Shown here: in pieces, positions 1-9,243 of the stretch
How positions within the stretch are numbered: the first letter of the stretch is position 1
How the letters are laid out: each line of letters opens with the position of its first letter
DNA from: Agrobacterium rosae
Lineage (GTDB): Bacteria > Pseudomonadota > Alphaproteobacteria > Rhizobiales > Rhizobiaceae
Direction: 5' to 3'
Assembly (NCBI RefSeq): GCF_002915175.1
Contig: NZ_NXEJ01000008.1
Coordinates: forward strand, 469,096 to 533,095
DNA: 64,000 bases
Position numbers and translations under genes: made by a program
The notes under the pieces: generated by a model
Seen by the model: the letters and a program-made list of their open reading frames with translations, nothing else
Told to the model about the DNA's origin: nothing
Databases searched by the model: none

Positions 1-1
1 C

Positions 2-1051
2 GCCAATGCGGAACCGCCTTATCTTTTTGCTCGCCGCATGTCGACACTCGACCACCTCACCAGCGGCCGTATGGGCTGGAATATCGTCACCGGATATCTC
101 GATAGCGCTGCCCGGGCCATCGGCCAGAGCGCCATGACCGGGCATGACTACCGTTACGATCAAGCGGATGAGGCACTCGAAGTGCTCTACAAGCTCTGGG
201 AAGGCAGTTGGGCGGACGATGCTGTGCGCGCCGACAAGCAAGGCCGCATCTATGCTGGCCCCGCCCGCGTCCGCGCCATCGATCATCAGGGCACATTTTA
301 CCAGTCGCAGGGTTACCACCTGAGCGAACCATCGCCGCAGCGCACGCCGGTGCTGTTTCAGGCGGGCAGTTCGGAACGCGGCAGAGCGTTTGCGGCACGC
401 CACGCGGAATGCATTTTCATTTCAGCCACGGATCGCGCCGCCGCGCAAAGAACATCGCGGCTGTTGCGGGCTGAAGCCGTGAAGGCAGGACGCGCGCCCG
501 ACGACATCAAGATCTTCGTCGGCATCAACGTCATTCCGGGTTTGACCGACAGCGAAGCACGGGAAAAACATGCCGATTATTGCCGCTATGCGAGCCCGGA
601 AGCGGGACTGGCGCATTTTTCGGCCGGCTCCGGCATCGATCTCGAAAGCCTCGGCTTGGACGATCCGCTCATCAAGGACAGCGGCAAAGGCAATGCCATC
701 CAATCCGGCGTACAGACCGCGCGGGAACGGGGCTGGACGAAGCGTGACCTGCTGGAAAGCCTCGCCCTCGGCGGCCGCTATCCGACGTCCATTGGTTCGC
801 CGGCTACGATTGCGGATGAGCTGGAAGCATGGATCGATGAAGGCGAGATCGACGGCTTCAACCTGACTAGGACGGTCGTGCCGGAATGCTACGAGGATTT
901 TGTCGATCTCGTCATCCCCGAGCTTCAATCACGCGGACGCTACAAGAGCAACTATCAAGAAGGAACCCTGCGCAGCCGCCTGTTCGGCGAGGGTGACCGA
1001 TTGGCAGAACCGCATGTGGCGGCGCAATGGCGTTTTCCATCCGACGTTTGA
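2..1051 (+). CDS. NtaA/SnaA/DszA-family FMNH2-dependent monooxygenase, DmoA-like (5' truncated)
   Basis: The frame is open from base 2, so the start lies before the window; 349 residues of a protein that is normally about 450-480 remain. Family hallmarks are visible: RRMSTLDHLTSGRMGWNIVTG near the truncated N-terminus, then the LSEPSPQRTPVLFQAGSS segment, and a C-terminal VIPELQSRGR stretch. Members of this luciferase-like (LLM) group use reduced FMN and O2 to cut C-S or C-N bonds. The closest relative I recognise is the dimethylsulfide monooxygenase DmoA type, and the gene at 4900 is a clear paralogue. Substrate is inferred from the sulfur context, not shown. The gene converges on the aldo/keto reductase across a short hairpin. 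Confidence 0.88.
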   Translation, partial: ANAEPPYLFARRMSTLDHLTSGRMGWNIVTGYLDSAARAIGQSAMTGHDYRYDQADEALEVLYKLWEGSWADDAVRADKQGRIYAGPARVRAIDHQGTFYQSQGYHLSEPSPQRTPVLFQAGSSERGRAFAARHAECIFISATDRAAAQRTSRLLRAEAVKAGRAPDDIKIFVGINVIPGLTDSEAREKHADYCRYASPEAGLAHFSAGSGIDLESLGLDDPLIKDSGKGNAIQSGVQTARERGWTKRDLLESLALGGRYPTSIGSPATIADELEAWIDEGEIDGFNLTRTVVPECYEDFVDLVIPELQSRGRYKSNYQEGTLRSRLFGEGDRLAEPHVAAQWRFPSDV

Positions 1052-1056
1052 TAAGG

Positions 1057-1084
1057 GCATGCCCGGACTCACATCCGGGCATGC
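1057..1084. terminator. Hairpin between convergent genes
   Basis: Perfect 11-bp inverted repeat (arms GCATGCCCGGA and TCCGGGCATGC, 6-nt loop) filling most of the 41-bp gap between two convergent stop codons. There is no U-run on either side. It is best read as a bidirectional terminator or 3'-end stabiliser. Confidence 0.6.
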
Positions 1085-1092
1085 GTTGGACA

Positions 1093-2136
1093 TTAGACCG
1101 CTTCGTCGTGAGATGGTTTTTCCCACAGGTTGATGCCGCCCTCCACCGCATAGCGATCGATCTCGGCAAGCTCATCCGCCGTGAAATACGGATTTTTCAG
1201 CGCCGCGACATTTTCCTCGACCTGTTTTGCCGAGCTCGCGCCGATCAAGGCAGACGTCACGCGCTTGTCTCGCAGAACCCAGGCGATGGCAAACTGCGCC
1301 AATGATTGGCCGCGTCTCTGCGCGATTTCGTTGAGTGCTTGCGCCCGCTTGATATTCTCTTCCTTCAAATGCTCGGGCCGCAGGAAATCCCCACCGGGGC
1401 GGTTGACGCGGGCATCCTGCGGAATTCCGTTCAGATATTTGTTGGTCAACAACCCCTGCGCCAATGGCGTAAAGGCGATCACGCCTGCACCAACTTCATC
1501 GGTGGCATCCAGCAGGTCTTTCTCAACCCAGCGGTTGAACAGATTGTAAGCTGGTTGATTGATGAGCAGCGGCGTACCGCCGTCCTTCAAAAGCGCTGCA
1601 ATCTCGCGCGTCTTTGCACCGGAATAGGAGGACACGCCGACATAAAGTGCCTTGCCCTGCCGCACGGCCTGCGCCAGCGCATCCGCTGTTTCTTCCAAAG
1701 GTGTCTCGGCATCGAAACGGTGGGAATAGAAGATATCGACATACTCCACCCCCAGCCGTTTCAGGCTCTGGTCGAGGCTGGAGAGCAAGGCTTTCTTCGA
1801 CCCGCCTCCGCGGCCATACGGCCCCGGCCACATATCCCATCCGGCCTTGGTGGAGATGATCAACTCGTCACGATAGGCGGCAAGATCCTGCTTGAGAATA
1901 TTGCCGAAGTTGATTTCGGCACTTCCAGCGGGCGGGCCGTAATTGTTGGCGAGATCGAAATGGGTGATACCCAGATCGAAGGCTTTGAACAGGATCGAGC
2001 GCTGCGTTTCGAGTTGCGTCGTATTGCCGAAATTGTGCCAGAGACCCAGGGAGATGGGCGGCAGTTTGAGCCCGCTGCGTCCTGTCCGGCGAAATGTGGC
2101 CTCTTCGTAGCGGTCGGGTTTGGGAAGGTATGTCAT
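1093..2136 (-). CDS. Aldo/keto reductase, YghZ/MgrA-like
   Basis: A 347-residue NAD(P)H-dependent aldo/keto reductase of the YghZ (L-glyceraldehyde-3-phosphate reductase) type. The catalytic tetrad is visible as Asp61, Tyr66, Lys97 (STKAG) and His139 (YSHRFD). It is the last gene of a three-gene unit behind two SfnB-like proteins, with 24 bp between it and the preceding stop and an AGGA ribosome site. The context suggests it reduces an aldehyde released when a C-S bond is cut. That role is inference; the family has broad carbonyl specificity. A second, only distantly similar aldo/keto reductase lies at 33008. Confidence 0.88.
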   Translation of the reverse strand: MTYLPKPDRYEEATFRRTGRSGLKLPPISLGLWHNFGNTTQLETQRSILFKAFDLGITHFDLANNYGPPAGSAEINFGNILKQDLAAYRDELIISTKAGWDMWPGPYGRGGGSKKALLSSLDQSLKRLGVEYVDIFYSHRFDAETPLEETADALAQAVRQGKALYVGVSSYSGAKTREIAALLKDGGTPLLINQPAYNLFNRWVEKDLLDATDEVGAGVIAFTPLAQGLLTNKYLNGIPQDARVNRPGGDFLRPEHLKEENIKRAQALNEIAQRRGQSLAQFAIAWVLRDKRVTSALIGASSAKQVEENVAALKNPYFTADELAEIDRYAVEGGINLWEKPSHDEAV

Positions 2137-2160
2137 GCTGTCTGTCCTGAGAGTGATAAA

Positions 2161-3423
2161 TCAGATGGCGCCGTGGCGCGGTGGCAGGGTGCCGTTGAGA
2201 TAGAAATTGCCGATATGGTGGTATTTCCAGCGGACCGGATCATGCAGCGAATGCGTCCGGGAATTGCGCCAGAAGCGATCGAGGCCATAGCTTTCCAGCG
2301 TCGAGCGCGCGCCGCCGAGTTCGATGAGTTTGGTCGAGGCCAATTGCGCGACTTCCGTTCCCAACGCCTTCACTTCCGCCACCGCAATGGAGGCTGCCGC
2401 GATGGTTTTTTCATTCGGTGAAGCCGTGGCCTCATCGAGAATGCGACCCGCCCTTGCGAGCAAGGCATCGGCTGCGTGCACCCGGATCGCGACATCGCCC
2501 ACAGAGTGGATGGTGTGCGGGTCCTCGTATCCATGCTCGATGTCCAGTTCGAAGAACGGGCGGGCATGGGCGCGAACGTAAGAAACTGTTTCGGACAGCG
2601 CACCACGGGCGATGCCCACCTGAACCGCAGCATGAATGATCTGCGCAAACGGCCCCATGGTCGTCGGCCGTTCAAACACGCCTTGCTGATCAACCACCTG
2701 AAACGGTGTGATCTCTACATCGTCAAAGGTCACGGTGCCGCTGCCGGTGGTGCGCTGGCCAAACGAGGTCCAGTCATCGATAAGGTTGAGGCCTGGCGTC
2801 GAGCGGTCGATGAAAACGATGTTCACGCGCTCGTCCGGTCCCTTGGCAACGGCAACGATGATGTGAGCGAAAAGCGAGCCGGTGGAATAAAACTTCTGCC
2901 CGTTGAGCAGCAGCTTTCCATCTCTGTCTGCGAAATGCGTCTTGTAATCGACCGGCGTTTTGGTGCCGATTTCGGTGAAGGCATTGCCCAGCCGGTCACC
3001 ATCCAGAACACGCTGGAAATAATGCGTCTTCTGTTCTTCACTGCCTGCAAGCCGCAGCGCTTCCACCATGTAGAAATGGTTCTGCGGTATCTGGCCGATA
3101 CTGCCATCGGCAGCCGATATGATAGCGGTCACCTCTGCCAGCGTCACCGCGGACACCTCAGCCCCGCCATATTGTTTCGGCAAGGTGATGGCCCAGAGGC
3201 CGCTTTGCGAGAAGCGCTCGATCTCCGCCAGCGGTAGACGCCGCTCCCGGTCGCGTTCCGCTGCACCCACGGCAAACTCGCGGGCCAACTCTTTGGCGAC
3301 TGCGATAGCCTCGTCATCGCTCTCGATGATGTGCGCAAGCTTTTGCCGTGTTGGCACGTGCGGCGCTGGTCTGCCCGCCGTCAATGCGGCCTGCCGATGC
3401 AGCGTTCGGTCCGTTGTCGTCAT
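2161..3423 (-). CDS. SfnB/DszC-family acyl-CoA-dehydrogenase-fold flavoprotein
   Basis: A 420-residue protein of the acyl-CoA dehydrogenase fold. The C-terminus has the HWRN-type signature as FWRNSRTHSLHDPVRWK, followed by IGNFYLNG; both are typical of SfnB and DszC relatives (sulfur acquisition oxidoreductases and flavin-dependent S-monooxygenases). I chose the ATG at 3423 because GAGG sits about 10 nt upstream; the reading frame stays open to 3504 but that extension overlaps the upstream gene. It is 11 bp downstream of its paralogue at 3435, so the two are co-transcribed and perhaps form a heteromer or act in sequence. Whether it oxygenates sulfur or dehydrogenates cannot be told from sequence. 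Confidence 0.87.
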   Translation of the reverse strand: MTTTDRTLHRQAALTAGRPAPHVPTRQKLAHIIESDDEAIAVAKELAREFAVGAAERDRERRLPLAEIERFSQSGLWAITLPKQYGGAEVSAVTLAEVTAIISAADGSIGQIPQNHFYMVEALRLAGSEEQKTHYFQRVLDGDRLGNAFTEIGTKTPVDYKTHFADRDGKLLLNGQKFYSTGSLFAHIIVAVAKGPDERVNIVFIDRSTPGLNLIDDWTSFGQRTTGSGTVTFDDVEITPFQVVDQQGVFERPTTMGPFAQIIHAAVQVGIARGALSETVSYVRAHARPFFELDIEHGYEDPHTIHSVGDVAIRVHAADALLARAGRILDEATASPNEKTIAAASIAVAEVKALGTEVAQLASTKLIELGGARSTLESYGLDRFWRNSRTHSLHDPVRWKYHHIGNFYLNGTLPPRHGAI

Positions 3424-3434
3424 GTCATCGAACC

Positions 3435-4703
3435 TCAGTTCCAGGCGTGGCGCGGCGGGTGCGCACCGTTGAGGTAATAATTGCCGACATGGTAAAACTT
3501 CCACCGGACAGGATCATGCAGCGTATGAACGCGGGCATTGCGCCAGTGGCGGTCAAGTCCATGCTCGGCAAGTGTCGAGCGCGTTCCCGCCAGTTCGAAC
3601 AGTTTGTTGGTCGACAGAATGGCAATTTCCGTGGTCAGAACCTTGGATTCGCCCGTCTTGATCGTCGCTTCGGATACCGTTTCCAGCGTGGAATTAGCCC
3701 TGGCGATGTCGATGCTGCGCCCTGCGATTTCTAGCAGTGCCTCGGCCGCATGCAGCTTGATCTTCAGATCGCCGATCGCTGCAATCGTGAACAAATCCTC
3801 GCTTGCCTTTTGCTTGCCGCTGTCGATCCAAGGACGGCTGTAGGTGTTGATAAATGAAATCGTGTCGTCAATCGTGCCACGCGCAATACCGGCATCGATA
3901 GCTGATTGGATGATCTGTGACACGGGGCCGCCGACAGTCGGGTGGTCGAAGGAGGTCACCTTCAACGCCCGCGCTTTTGGCACACGCACATTCTCGATCT
4001 TCACCGATCCAGACGCCGTGGTGCGCTGGCCAAAGCTCGACCAATTGTTGGTCACGGTCAGTCCCGGTGCATCCCGGTCGGCAAAGACGAGATAGCCTTG
4101 GCCGGTATCATCGACACCAACGATGGGGACGATGTGGGCCAGCAACGCGCCCGTCGTGTAAAACTTTTCACCGTTGACGATGACATCATTGCCATCGTGA
4201 ACCACCCTGGTTTCGAAATCGGCCACCGTCTTGCTCTTCAGTTCGGAAAAGGCGTTGCCGTAGCGAAGACCCTGAAGCGCCCAACCGAAGAACAGCTTCT
4301 TCTGCTCCTCCGTCCCATCCAGATCGACCGTTGCGATGATTGCAAGATGGTTTTGGGTCGTCTGTGCAATGGCCGGGTCGGCCGCCGCTATCGTGGCGAT
4401 AACCTTGGCAAGCGTGGCATAGGACACTTCCGGCCCGCCATAGTCCTTCGGTACATTCATGCTCCACAGACCGCTTTGCGAATAATCATCCAGCTCCGTC
4501 ACGGGCAAAAGCCCTTCCCGGTCACGCAGCGCAGCACCCACCTTGAACTTTTCCGCAAGACGCTCGGCAATCTCGATGGCCTCGGCGTCGGAGCTGATAA
4601 TATGGGCTGGAACCGAAGGGCGCGGTCTCGGCGCTACAGGGTCTGCGGAATTGACGCGCGGGTGGATGTTGTAATCGATTTTGGTCTCGGAAATCGTGCC
4701 CAT
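3435..4703 (-). CDS. SfnB-family acyl-CoA-dehydrogenase-fold flavoprotein
   Basis: A 422-residue paralogue of the next gene downstream. The N-terminal part contains AHIISSDAEAIEIAERLAEKF, very like SfnB proteins, and the C-terminus carries the HWRNARVHTLHDPVRWKFYHVGNYYLNG type signature (positions roughly 385-412). SfnB is part of the sulfate-starvation dimethylsulfone pathway of pseudomonads. First gene of the minus-strand unit 4703 to 1093, divergent from a DmoA-like monooxygenase, which together looks like a small oxidative desulfurisation module. Electron donor and substrate are unknown. Confidence 0.87.
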   Translation of the reverse strand: MGTISETKIDYNIHPRVNSADPVAPRPRPSVPAHIISSDAEAIEIAERLAEKFKVGAALRDREGLLPVTELDDYSQSGLWSMNVPKDYGGPEVSYATLAKVIATIAAADPAIAQTTQNHLAIIATVDLDGTEEQKKLFFGWALQGLRYGNAFSELKSKTVADFETRVVHDGNDVIVNGEKFYTTGALLAHIVPIVGVDDTGQGYLVFADRDAPGLTVTNNWSSFGQRTTASGSVKIENVRVPKARALKVTSFDHPTVGGPVSQIIQSAIDAGIARGTIDDTISFINTYSRPWIDSGKQKASEDLFTIAAIGDLKIKLHAAEALLEIAGRSIDIARANSTLETVSEATIKTGESKVLTTEIAILSTNKLFELAGTRSTLAEHGLDRHWRNARVHTLHDPVRWKFYHVGNYYLNGAHPPRHAWN

Positions 4704-4899
4704 GCAGATGCCTCACAAACGGGTTAAATCGGCGTGGCAGAGCATCGCACAGGCGCGCGTTCTTGAAAGTTATTCTATGTCTTTAATGTAATAATATGTG
4801 AAAGCTTTTTCTTCCTCCGTGTCGATACAGGGTATGGACGCTCTTTCTCTTCATCGCCGCCAGCCCGTATCGTCGCGGGACAAAATTGTGGAGTCGATG
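4704..4899. promoter_or_regulatory. Divergent promoter region between sfnB-like unit and DmoA-like gene
   Basis: 196 bp AT-rich gap between divergent genes. On the plus strand TTGAAA (4763-4768) and TGTAAT (4787-4792) are 18 bp apart, a plausible but weak sigma-70 pair. TGGAG at 4889-4893 supports starting the downstream gene at 4900. No clear dyad operator was seen. Confidence 0.35.
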
Positions 4900-6318
4900 A
4901 TGAGCAAACCCATCCGTTTCAATGCGTTCGATATGAGCTGCGTTGGCCACCAATCCCCCGGTCTGTGGGCACATCCGCGTGATAAATCATGGACATACAA
5001 GGATCTGGATTACTGGCAGGACCTGGCCCGCACGCTGGAACGCGGCATCTTCGATGGCATCTTCATCGCCGACGTGATCGGCTATTACGATGTCTACAAG
5101 GGCTCAAACTACCACGCCATTCACCAGGCAGCGCAAATTCCCGTCAACGATCCGCTGCAACTGGCGGCACCCATCGCGCTTGCGACCGAGCATCTGGGCA
5201 TCGGCATAACGGCCTCCACGTCCTTCGAGCATCCCTACACCTTTGCCCGCAGGCTCTCCACCGCCGACCACCACACCAAGGGCCGCATTGGCTGGAACAT
5301 CGTCACCTCCTACCTTGAAAGCGGTGCCAAAAACATCGGCGAAGGCGGTTTGCGCCGCCACGACAATCGCTACGAGGTTGCTGCTGAATATGTCGAGGTG
5401 CTCTACAAACTCTTCGAAGGCAGTTGGGAAGAGGGTGCGGTTTTGCGTAACCGCGAGAAGCGCATCTTCACCGACCCATCCAAGGTCCACGAAATCGGCC
5501 ATAAGGGCAAATATTTCGACGTTCCCGGCTATCACCTGAGCGAACCGTCACCGCAGCGCACGCCGGTTCTCTATCAGGCGGGTGCGTCCGGGCCGGGCAA
5601 GGCCTTTGCGGCGGAACAGGCCGAGTGTATCTTCGTGGCGGCCCCGACAAAGTCGGTGCTCAAAGCCCATGTAGCCGATATGCGCAAACGCGTGGCGGAA
5701 GCCGGGCGCGACCCGAAGAAGGTCTATATTTACACGCTCATCACTATCATCACCGATGAGACCGACGAAAAGGCTCAAAAGAAATTCGAGGAGTATCAGA
5801 AGTTCGTATCCTACGACGGCTCGTTGGTCTTCATGTCCGGCTGGAGCGGCATCGATTTCGGGCAATATGCGCCAACGGATACGGTCAAGAAGATCGAAAC
5901 CAATGCCATTCATTCCTTTGTCGAGCATGTCGCGGGTGGCGACAAATCCTGGACGATCGATGAGCTGGCGAAGTTCGGCGGCATCGGTGGACTTGGTCCG
6001 GTCTTCGTCGGCTCTCCGTCCCGCATCGCCGATATTTTGCAGGAATGGGTCGATGATACCGATGTTGACGGCTTCAATCTCGCCTATGCGGTAACGCCTG
6101 ACAGTTTCGAGGATGTCGTCGGCTATATCGTCCCCGAACTTCAAAAACGCGGCGTTTATCCCACCGCTTACAAGCCCGGCACATTGCGCGAAAAGCTGTT
6201 TGGCGATGGTGACTATCTACCTGCAAACCACCCCGCAGATCGGTACCGCGATATTGAAACGTTCAAACGCGAGGAGGCCGCATTGATTTCCCTCCAGCCG
6301 AAAGCGATTGTTTCATAG
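4900..6318 (+). CDS. DmoA-like NtaA/SnaA/DszA-family monooxygenase
   Basis: 472 residues from the ATG at 4900, chosen over upstream in-frame starts because TGGAG is 6 nt away and the homologous N-terminus begins here. The N-terminal NAFDMSCVGHQSPGLWAHP block, the IADVIGYYDVYKGS block and RRLSTADHHTKGRIGWNIVTS closely resemble dimethylsulfide monooxygenase DmoA, which turns dimethylsulfide into methanethiol and formaldehyde with FMNH2. The LSEPSPQRTPVLYQAG block is shared with the truncated paralogue at the window start. No flavin reductase is adjacent, although DmoA is known to need one (DmoB). Dimethylsulfide or a related thioether is a reasonable substrate guess only. Confidence 0.88.
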   Translation: MSKPIRFNAFDMSCVGHQSPGLWAHPRDKSWTYKDLDYWQDLARTLERGIFDGIFIADVIGYYDVYKGSNYHAIHQAAQIPVNDPLQLAAPIALATEHLGIGITASTSFEHPYTFARRLSTADHHTKGRIGWNIVTSYLESGAKNIGEGGLRRHDNRYEVAAEYVEVLYKLFEGSWEEGAVLRNREKRIFTDPSKVHEIGHKGKYFDVPGYHLSEPSPQRTPVLYQAGASGPGKAFAAEQAECIFVAAPTKSVLKAHVADMRKRVAEAGRDPKKVYIYTLITIITDETDEKAQKKFEEYQKFVSYDGSLVFMSGWSGIDFGQYAPTDTVKKIETNAIHSFVEHVAGGDKSWTIDELAKFGGIGGLGPVFVGSPSRIADILQEWVDDTDVDGFNLAYAVTPDSFEDVVGYIVPELQKRGVYPTAYKPGTLREKLFGDGDYLPANHPADRYRDIETFKREEAALISLQPKAIVS

Positions 6319-6324
6319 GACCAG

Positions 6325-6356
6325 CGGCATGGCCAGACGATGGCCATGCCGATTTT
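6325..6356. terminator. Bidirectional terminator hairpin
   Basis: Perfect 10-bp stem (CGGCATGGCC / GGCCATGCCG, 7-nt loop) followed on the plus strand by ATTTTC. It fills the 44-bp gap between the convergent DmoA-like gene and ssuD. Confidence 0.75.
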
Positions 6357-6362
6357 CGCTCA

Positions 6363-7532
6363 TCAGGAGCCGGAGGCGACCTTGACGTTGCCGCCATGGC
6401 CACCGCCGCCAAACACCTGCGGCTTTCCGAATGAAGAACGGATCTGGTTGCGGGGACCGCCCAGGCCGATTTCAGGGAAAAGCAGTTCCGAGACGCGATA
6501 GGCTTCTTCCAGATGCGGATAGCCGGAGGCGATCACCGTATCGATGCCGATGTCCTGATATTCACGCAGACGCGCCGCGATGGTCTTCGGTGAGCCGACC
6601 AATGCCGTACCGGCACCGGAACGAACAAGTCCTATACCTGCCCAAAGGTTCGGCGATACTTCCAGCTTGTCGCGGCGTCCGCCATGGAGCGCGACCATGC
6701 GCGCTTGCCCAACGGAATCGGAGTTCTTGGCAAAGACCTCCTGCGCGGCGGCAATGGTTTCATCCGAAAGTTTCGATATCAGCTGATCTGCGGCCTCCCA
6801 TGCTTCCTCGTCGGTTTCCCGCACGATGAAATGCAGGCGGATGCCGAAGGAAACGTCGCGACCGACTGCGGCGGCGGCCTTGCGCACTTTCGCCACCTTT
6901 TCTGCCACCTGTGCCGGCGGTTCGCCCCAAGTGAGATATTTGTCGATGATGCCAGCCGAAAAATCGATGGCCGCATCGGACGAGCCGCCGAAATAGATCG
7001 GCGGACGCGGCTCCTGAACCGGTGGAAGGCCAAGTTGGGCGTTGTGTGCCTGAATATATTTGCCTTCCAGATGCGCGCTTCCGGTTTCGATCAAGGTGTT
7101 GAACACCTGAAAGAACTCGTCGGCATGCGCGTAACGTTCGTCATGCGGCAGGAAGACGCCGTCGCCTGCCAGTTCCTGCGCACTACCGCCAACCACGATA
7201 TTGAGAAGAAGCCTACCATTCGAAACGCGGTCCAGCGTTGCGGCAAGACGTGCATAATAAGCGGGAGATGCAACGCCCGGACGGATGGCAACGAGGAATT
7301 TGAGATTTTCCGTATATGCGGCCAGATTGGCGGCGAGAATGAAGGATTCCTCGCAGGCCACCCCGGTCGGGATCAGTACGCCCGAATAGCCGAGGCGATC
7401 CACCGCCTGGGCGATCTCGCGGAAATAGCCGGGGTCGGAGGCACGGGCAAGGTCGTCCGAACCGAGATAGGAGCCGTCCCCGGAGGTTGGGATGAACCAT
7501 AGGAAATCGAGAGGCTGTTTTGTGTTGGGCAT
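6363..7532 (-). CDS. ssuD: Alkanesulfonate monooxygenase SsuD
   Basis: 389 residues, close to the usual 380. FMNH2-dependent cleavage of alkanesulfonates to aldehyde and sulfite. Diagnostic blocks: [14 protein letters not shown] at the N-terminus, [12 protein letters not shown] with the conserved active-site-region Cys (Cys60), [36 protein letters not shown] with the conserved Arg/His pair, and [19 protein letters not shown]. Start at 7532 is preferred because AGAAGG is 9 nt upstream; the ATG at 7541 has AAGG directly abutting. Second gene after the FAD/NAD(P) protein (21-bp gap) and separate from the ssuACB genes upstream. No ssuE-type FMN reductase lies beside it. Confidence 0.95.
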   Translation of the reverse strand: MPNTKQPLDFLWFIPTSGDGSYLGSDDLARASDPGYFREIAQAVDRLGYSGVLIPTGVACEESFILAANLAAYTENLKFLVAIRPGVASPAYYARLAATLDRVSNGRLLLNIVVGGSAQELAGDGVFLPHDERYAHADEFFQVFNTLIETGSAHLEGKYIQAHNAQLGLPPVQEPRPPIYFGGSSDAAIDFSAGIIDKYLTWGEPPAQVAEKVAKVRKAAAAVGRDVSFGIRLHFIVRETDEEAWEAADQLISKLSDETIAAAQEVFAKNSDSVGQARMVALHGGRRDKLEVSPNLWAGIGLVRSGAGTALVGSPKTIAARLREYQDIGIDTVIASGYPHLEEAYRVSELLFPEIGLGGPRNQIRSSFGKPQVFGGGGHGGNVKVASGS

Positions 7533-7553
7533 GGTGGGCATCCTTCTTGTCGA

Positions 7554-9017
7554 TTAAACCGCCAGACGGCAAAAATTTGGATCCAGATTTGGGTAAAGTG
7601 GCGCTTCCGGCAGGGGCGTGCCGGCAGATTGGAGAGCTGACGCCACCTGTTGCGCCACGAACACAGCGTGTTCGGTCACTTGAGGAAGCCCCATGAGTTC
7701 TCCGAACGTGCCACGTGCGAGAGGACCAGCAACGAAAAGGTTATCAGTGGGTGCGCCATGATTGCCGAGGACACGGGCATCGAGATCACAAGCGATCCCA
7801 AGGCCGGTCTTGCAAAGGCTGAGATGTCCAGCTTCGGCCAGAGCCGCCAAAAAGGGTTGGGATTGCAAAATCCCCTCATGGGCCGGACCGGTCGTCACCA
7901 CGATGGCATCGAAGATTTGCTCTTGATCATCCGGCATATGCCGCGGCGAAAGTATCACGCGAAAGCCGTTTCCCTCCGGCACCACCCGTTTCAGCCTCGC
8001 CGCGGCGATAGCCAAACGGTCCTCGGCAATGGCTCGGTCAAGCGCGTCCTCCACCTGCGGCGCGATGCGGAAACGATGCGCATCCCAGAACGGGCGAGCC
8101 AGCCGCACGATGCGACGACGTTCCGCCACCGGCAGCGCACGCCAAATGGCGAAGGCCTGCCCGCGCACGGCATCAAGAACAGCATGCCACGTCAGCCCAT
8201 CGGCCTTGGCCTCTTCAATGCTGCGGCGAATAACGCGCAACAGGGCAGAGGCGCGCAAAGAGGGCTTTGATGAGAAATCACCGAAGGGCTCCTGCGCCGC
8301 CGGTGCGTGTCCCCGCGAACGGAGACCCCGACGGGAGACGGATGTGATCTTGCCCCTATGTCCGCGCTTTTCCAAGGCTGCCACCACGTCTGCGGCCGTC
8401 AGCCCGTTTCCAAGGATCAGCACATGGTCTTCGGTGGCGATCGGGGCGAGTGCTGCTGGCACGGTAACGTCAGCAACGAGCTTCGGGTGATCTTTGAAAG
8501 GCAGCAACGGCCGCAGCAATCCCGGTGCCGGGTGGCTGACCGCCAGCACCACGAACTGCGCGCGCAACGCACCATTTTGGCTATCAGCGATGTCCCAATC
8601 CTCCCCTGAAGGCACGATTGAAACGACCTCGGCTTTACGATGCTCCACAGCGCCAGATGACAATAGCGGTGCGATTTCTGCCTCGACATAGTCCCCGAAG
8701 ACATGGCGGCGCGGATAGGGTTGGCCATCGCGTCCAATGAGTGCCGCATCCGTCGCGTGTTCATCGGTCGTCGCGAGATAGCGCAGGAAGCTTTCAGGAT
8801 CGTCCGGATAAAGAGACATCCGCCCGGCCGGCACGTTGATGCGGTGTGCGGGTTCCGCCGTACTGTAGGCAAGGCCTGCGCCTAGACGGCTTCGAGGCTC
8901 GAACACCACGATGCCCACTTTGCCTGCGCTGAGCGCGCTCAGATGAAGCGCGAATGCGGCACCGCTGAATCCACCACCGATAACAGCGACGACCGGCAAC
9001 TCAGAAGCTGAGGACAT
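7554..9017 (-). CDS. FAD/NAD(P)-binding protein (NAD_binding_9 type)
   Basis: 487 residues with an N-terminal Rossmann dinucleotide motif GGGFSG (14-19), the INVPAGRMSLYPDDPESF stretch characteristic of the FAD-NAD(P)-binding family, and a second nucleotide-binding loop ILGNGLTAADV in the middle. Starts at 9017 where GGAG lies 7 nt upstream. It is co-transcribed with ssuD from its own promoter and sits where an FMN reductase (ssuE) is found in other bacteria. The family is mostly uncharacterised; supplying electrons to SsuD is an attractive inference but unproven. Confidence 0.8.
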   Translation of the reverse strand: MSSASELPVVAVIGGGFSGAAFALHLSALSAGKVGIVVFEPRSRLGAGLAYSTAEPAHRINVPAGRMSLYPDDPESFLRYLATTDEHATDAALIGRDGQPYPRRHVFGDYVEAEIAPLLSSGAVEHRKAEVVSIVPSGEDWDIADSQNGALRAQFVVLAVSHPAPGLLRPLLPFKDHPKLVADVTVPAALAPIATEDHVLILGNGLTAADVVAALEKRGHRGKITSVSRRGLRSRGHAPAAQEPFGDFSSKPSLRASALLRVIRRSIEEAKADGLTWHAVLDAVRGQAFAIWRALPVAERRRIVRLARPFWDAHRFRIAPQVEDALDRAIAEDRLAIAAARLKRVVPEGNGFRVILSPRHMPDDQEQIFDAIVVTTGPAHEGILQSQPFLAALAEAGHLSLCKTGLGIACDLDARVLGNHGAPTDNLFVAGPLARGTFGELMGLPQVTEHAVFVAQQVASALQSAGTPLPEAPLYPNLDPNFCRLAV

Positions 9018-9109
9018 GTCACGCTCCAAAACGATGCCGATCTCTGGAATTGAGGAACGGATGCGCATCCGGCACAGGGTTTCTCCATGAACGCGAAAAA
9101 TTCAGCCCG

Positions 9110-9138
9110 ATTGTCGCCTCAGACGGAATTATCGTCAA
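9110..9138 (-). promoter_or_regulatory. Candidate promoter for FAD protein-ssuD unit
   Basis: On the minus strand TTGACG (9138-9133) and GACAAT (9115-9110) are separated by exactly 17 bp, about 95 bp before the ATG. This is the best sigma-70-like pair in the 226-bp gap between ssuB and the FAD gene. Confidence 0.45.
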
Positions 9139-9243
9139 TAAATTCAGTTGCATAAGTTTTCCATTTACGGGTAGAACCGTGAAAGCTTTAACTCCGGGAT
9201 GGCGCTGGGGTAGCAAACTGCACCACTGGCGCTTTCCGCACCC

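Noticed and set aside
1306..2421. Plus-strand open frame of 371 codons
   Set aside because: Antisense to the aldo/keto reductase and SfnB-like genes; no start site or domain.
9200..9215. Sigma-54-like -24/-12 element (TGGC...TAGCA with correct GG-N10-GC spacing)
   Set aside because: It points along the plus strand, where no gene follows; both flanking genes are on the minus strand.
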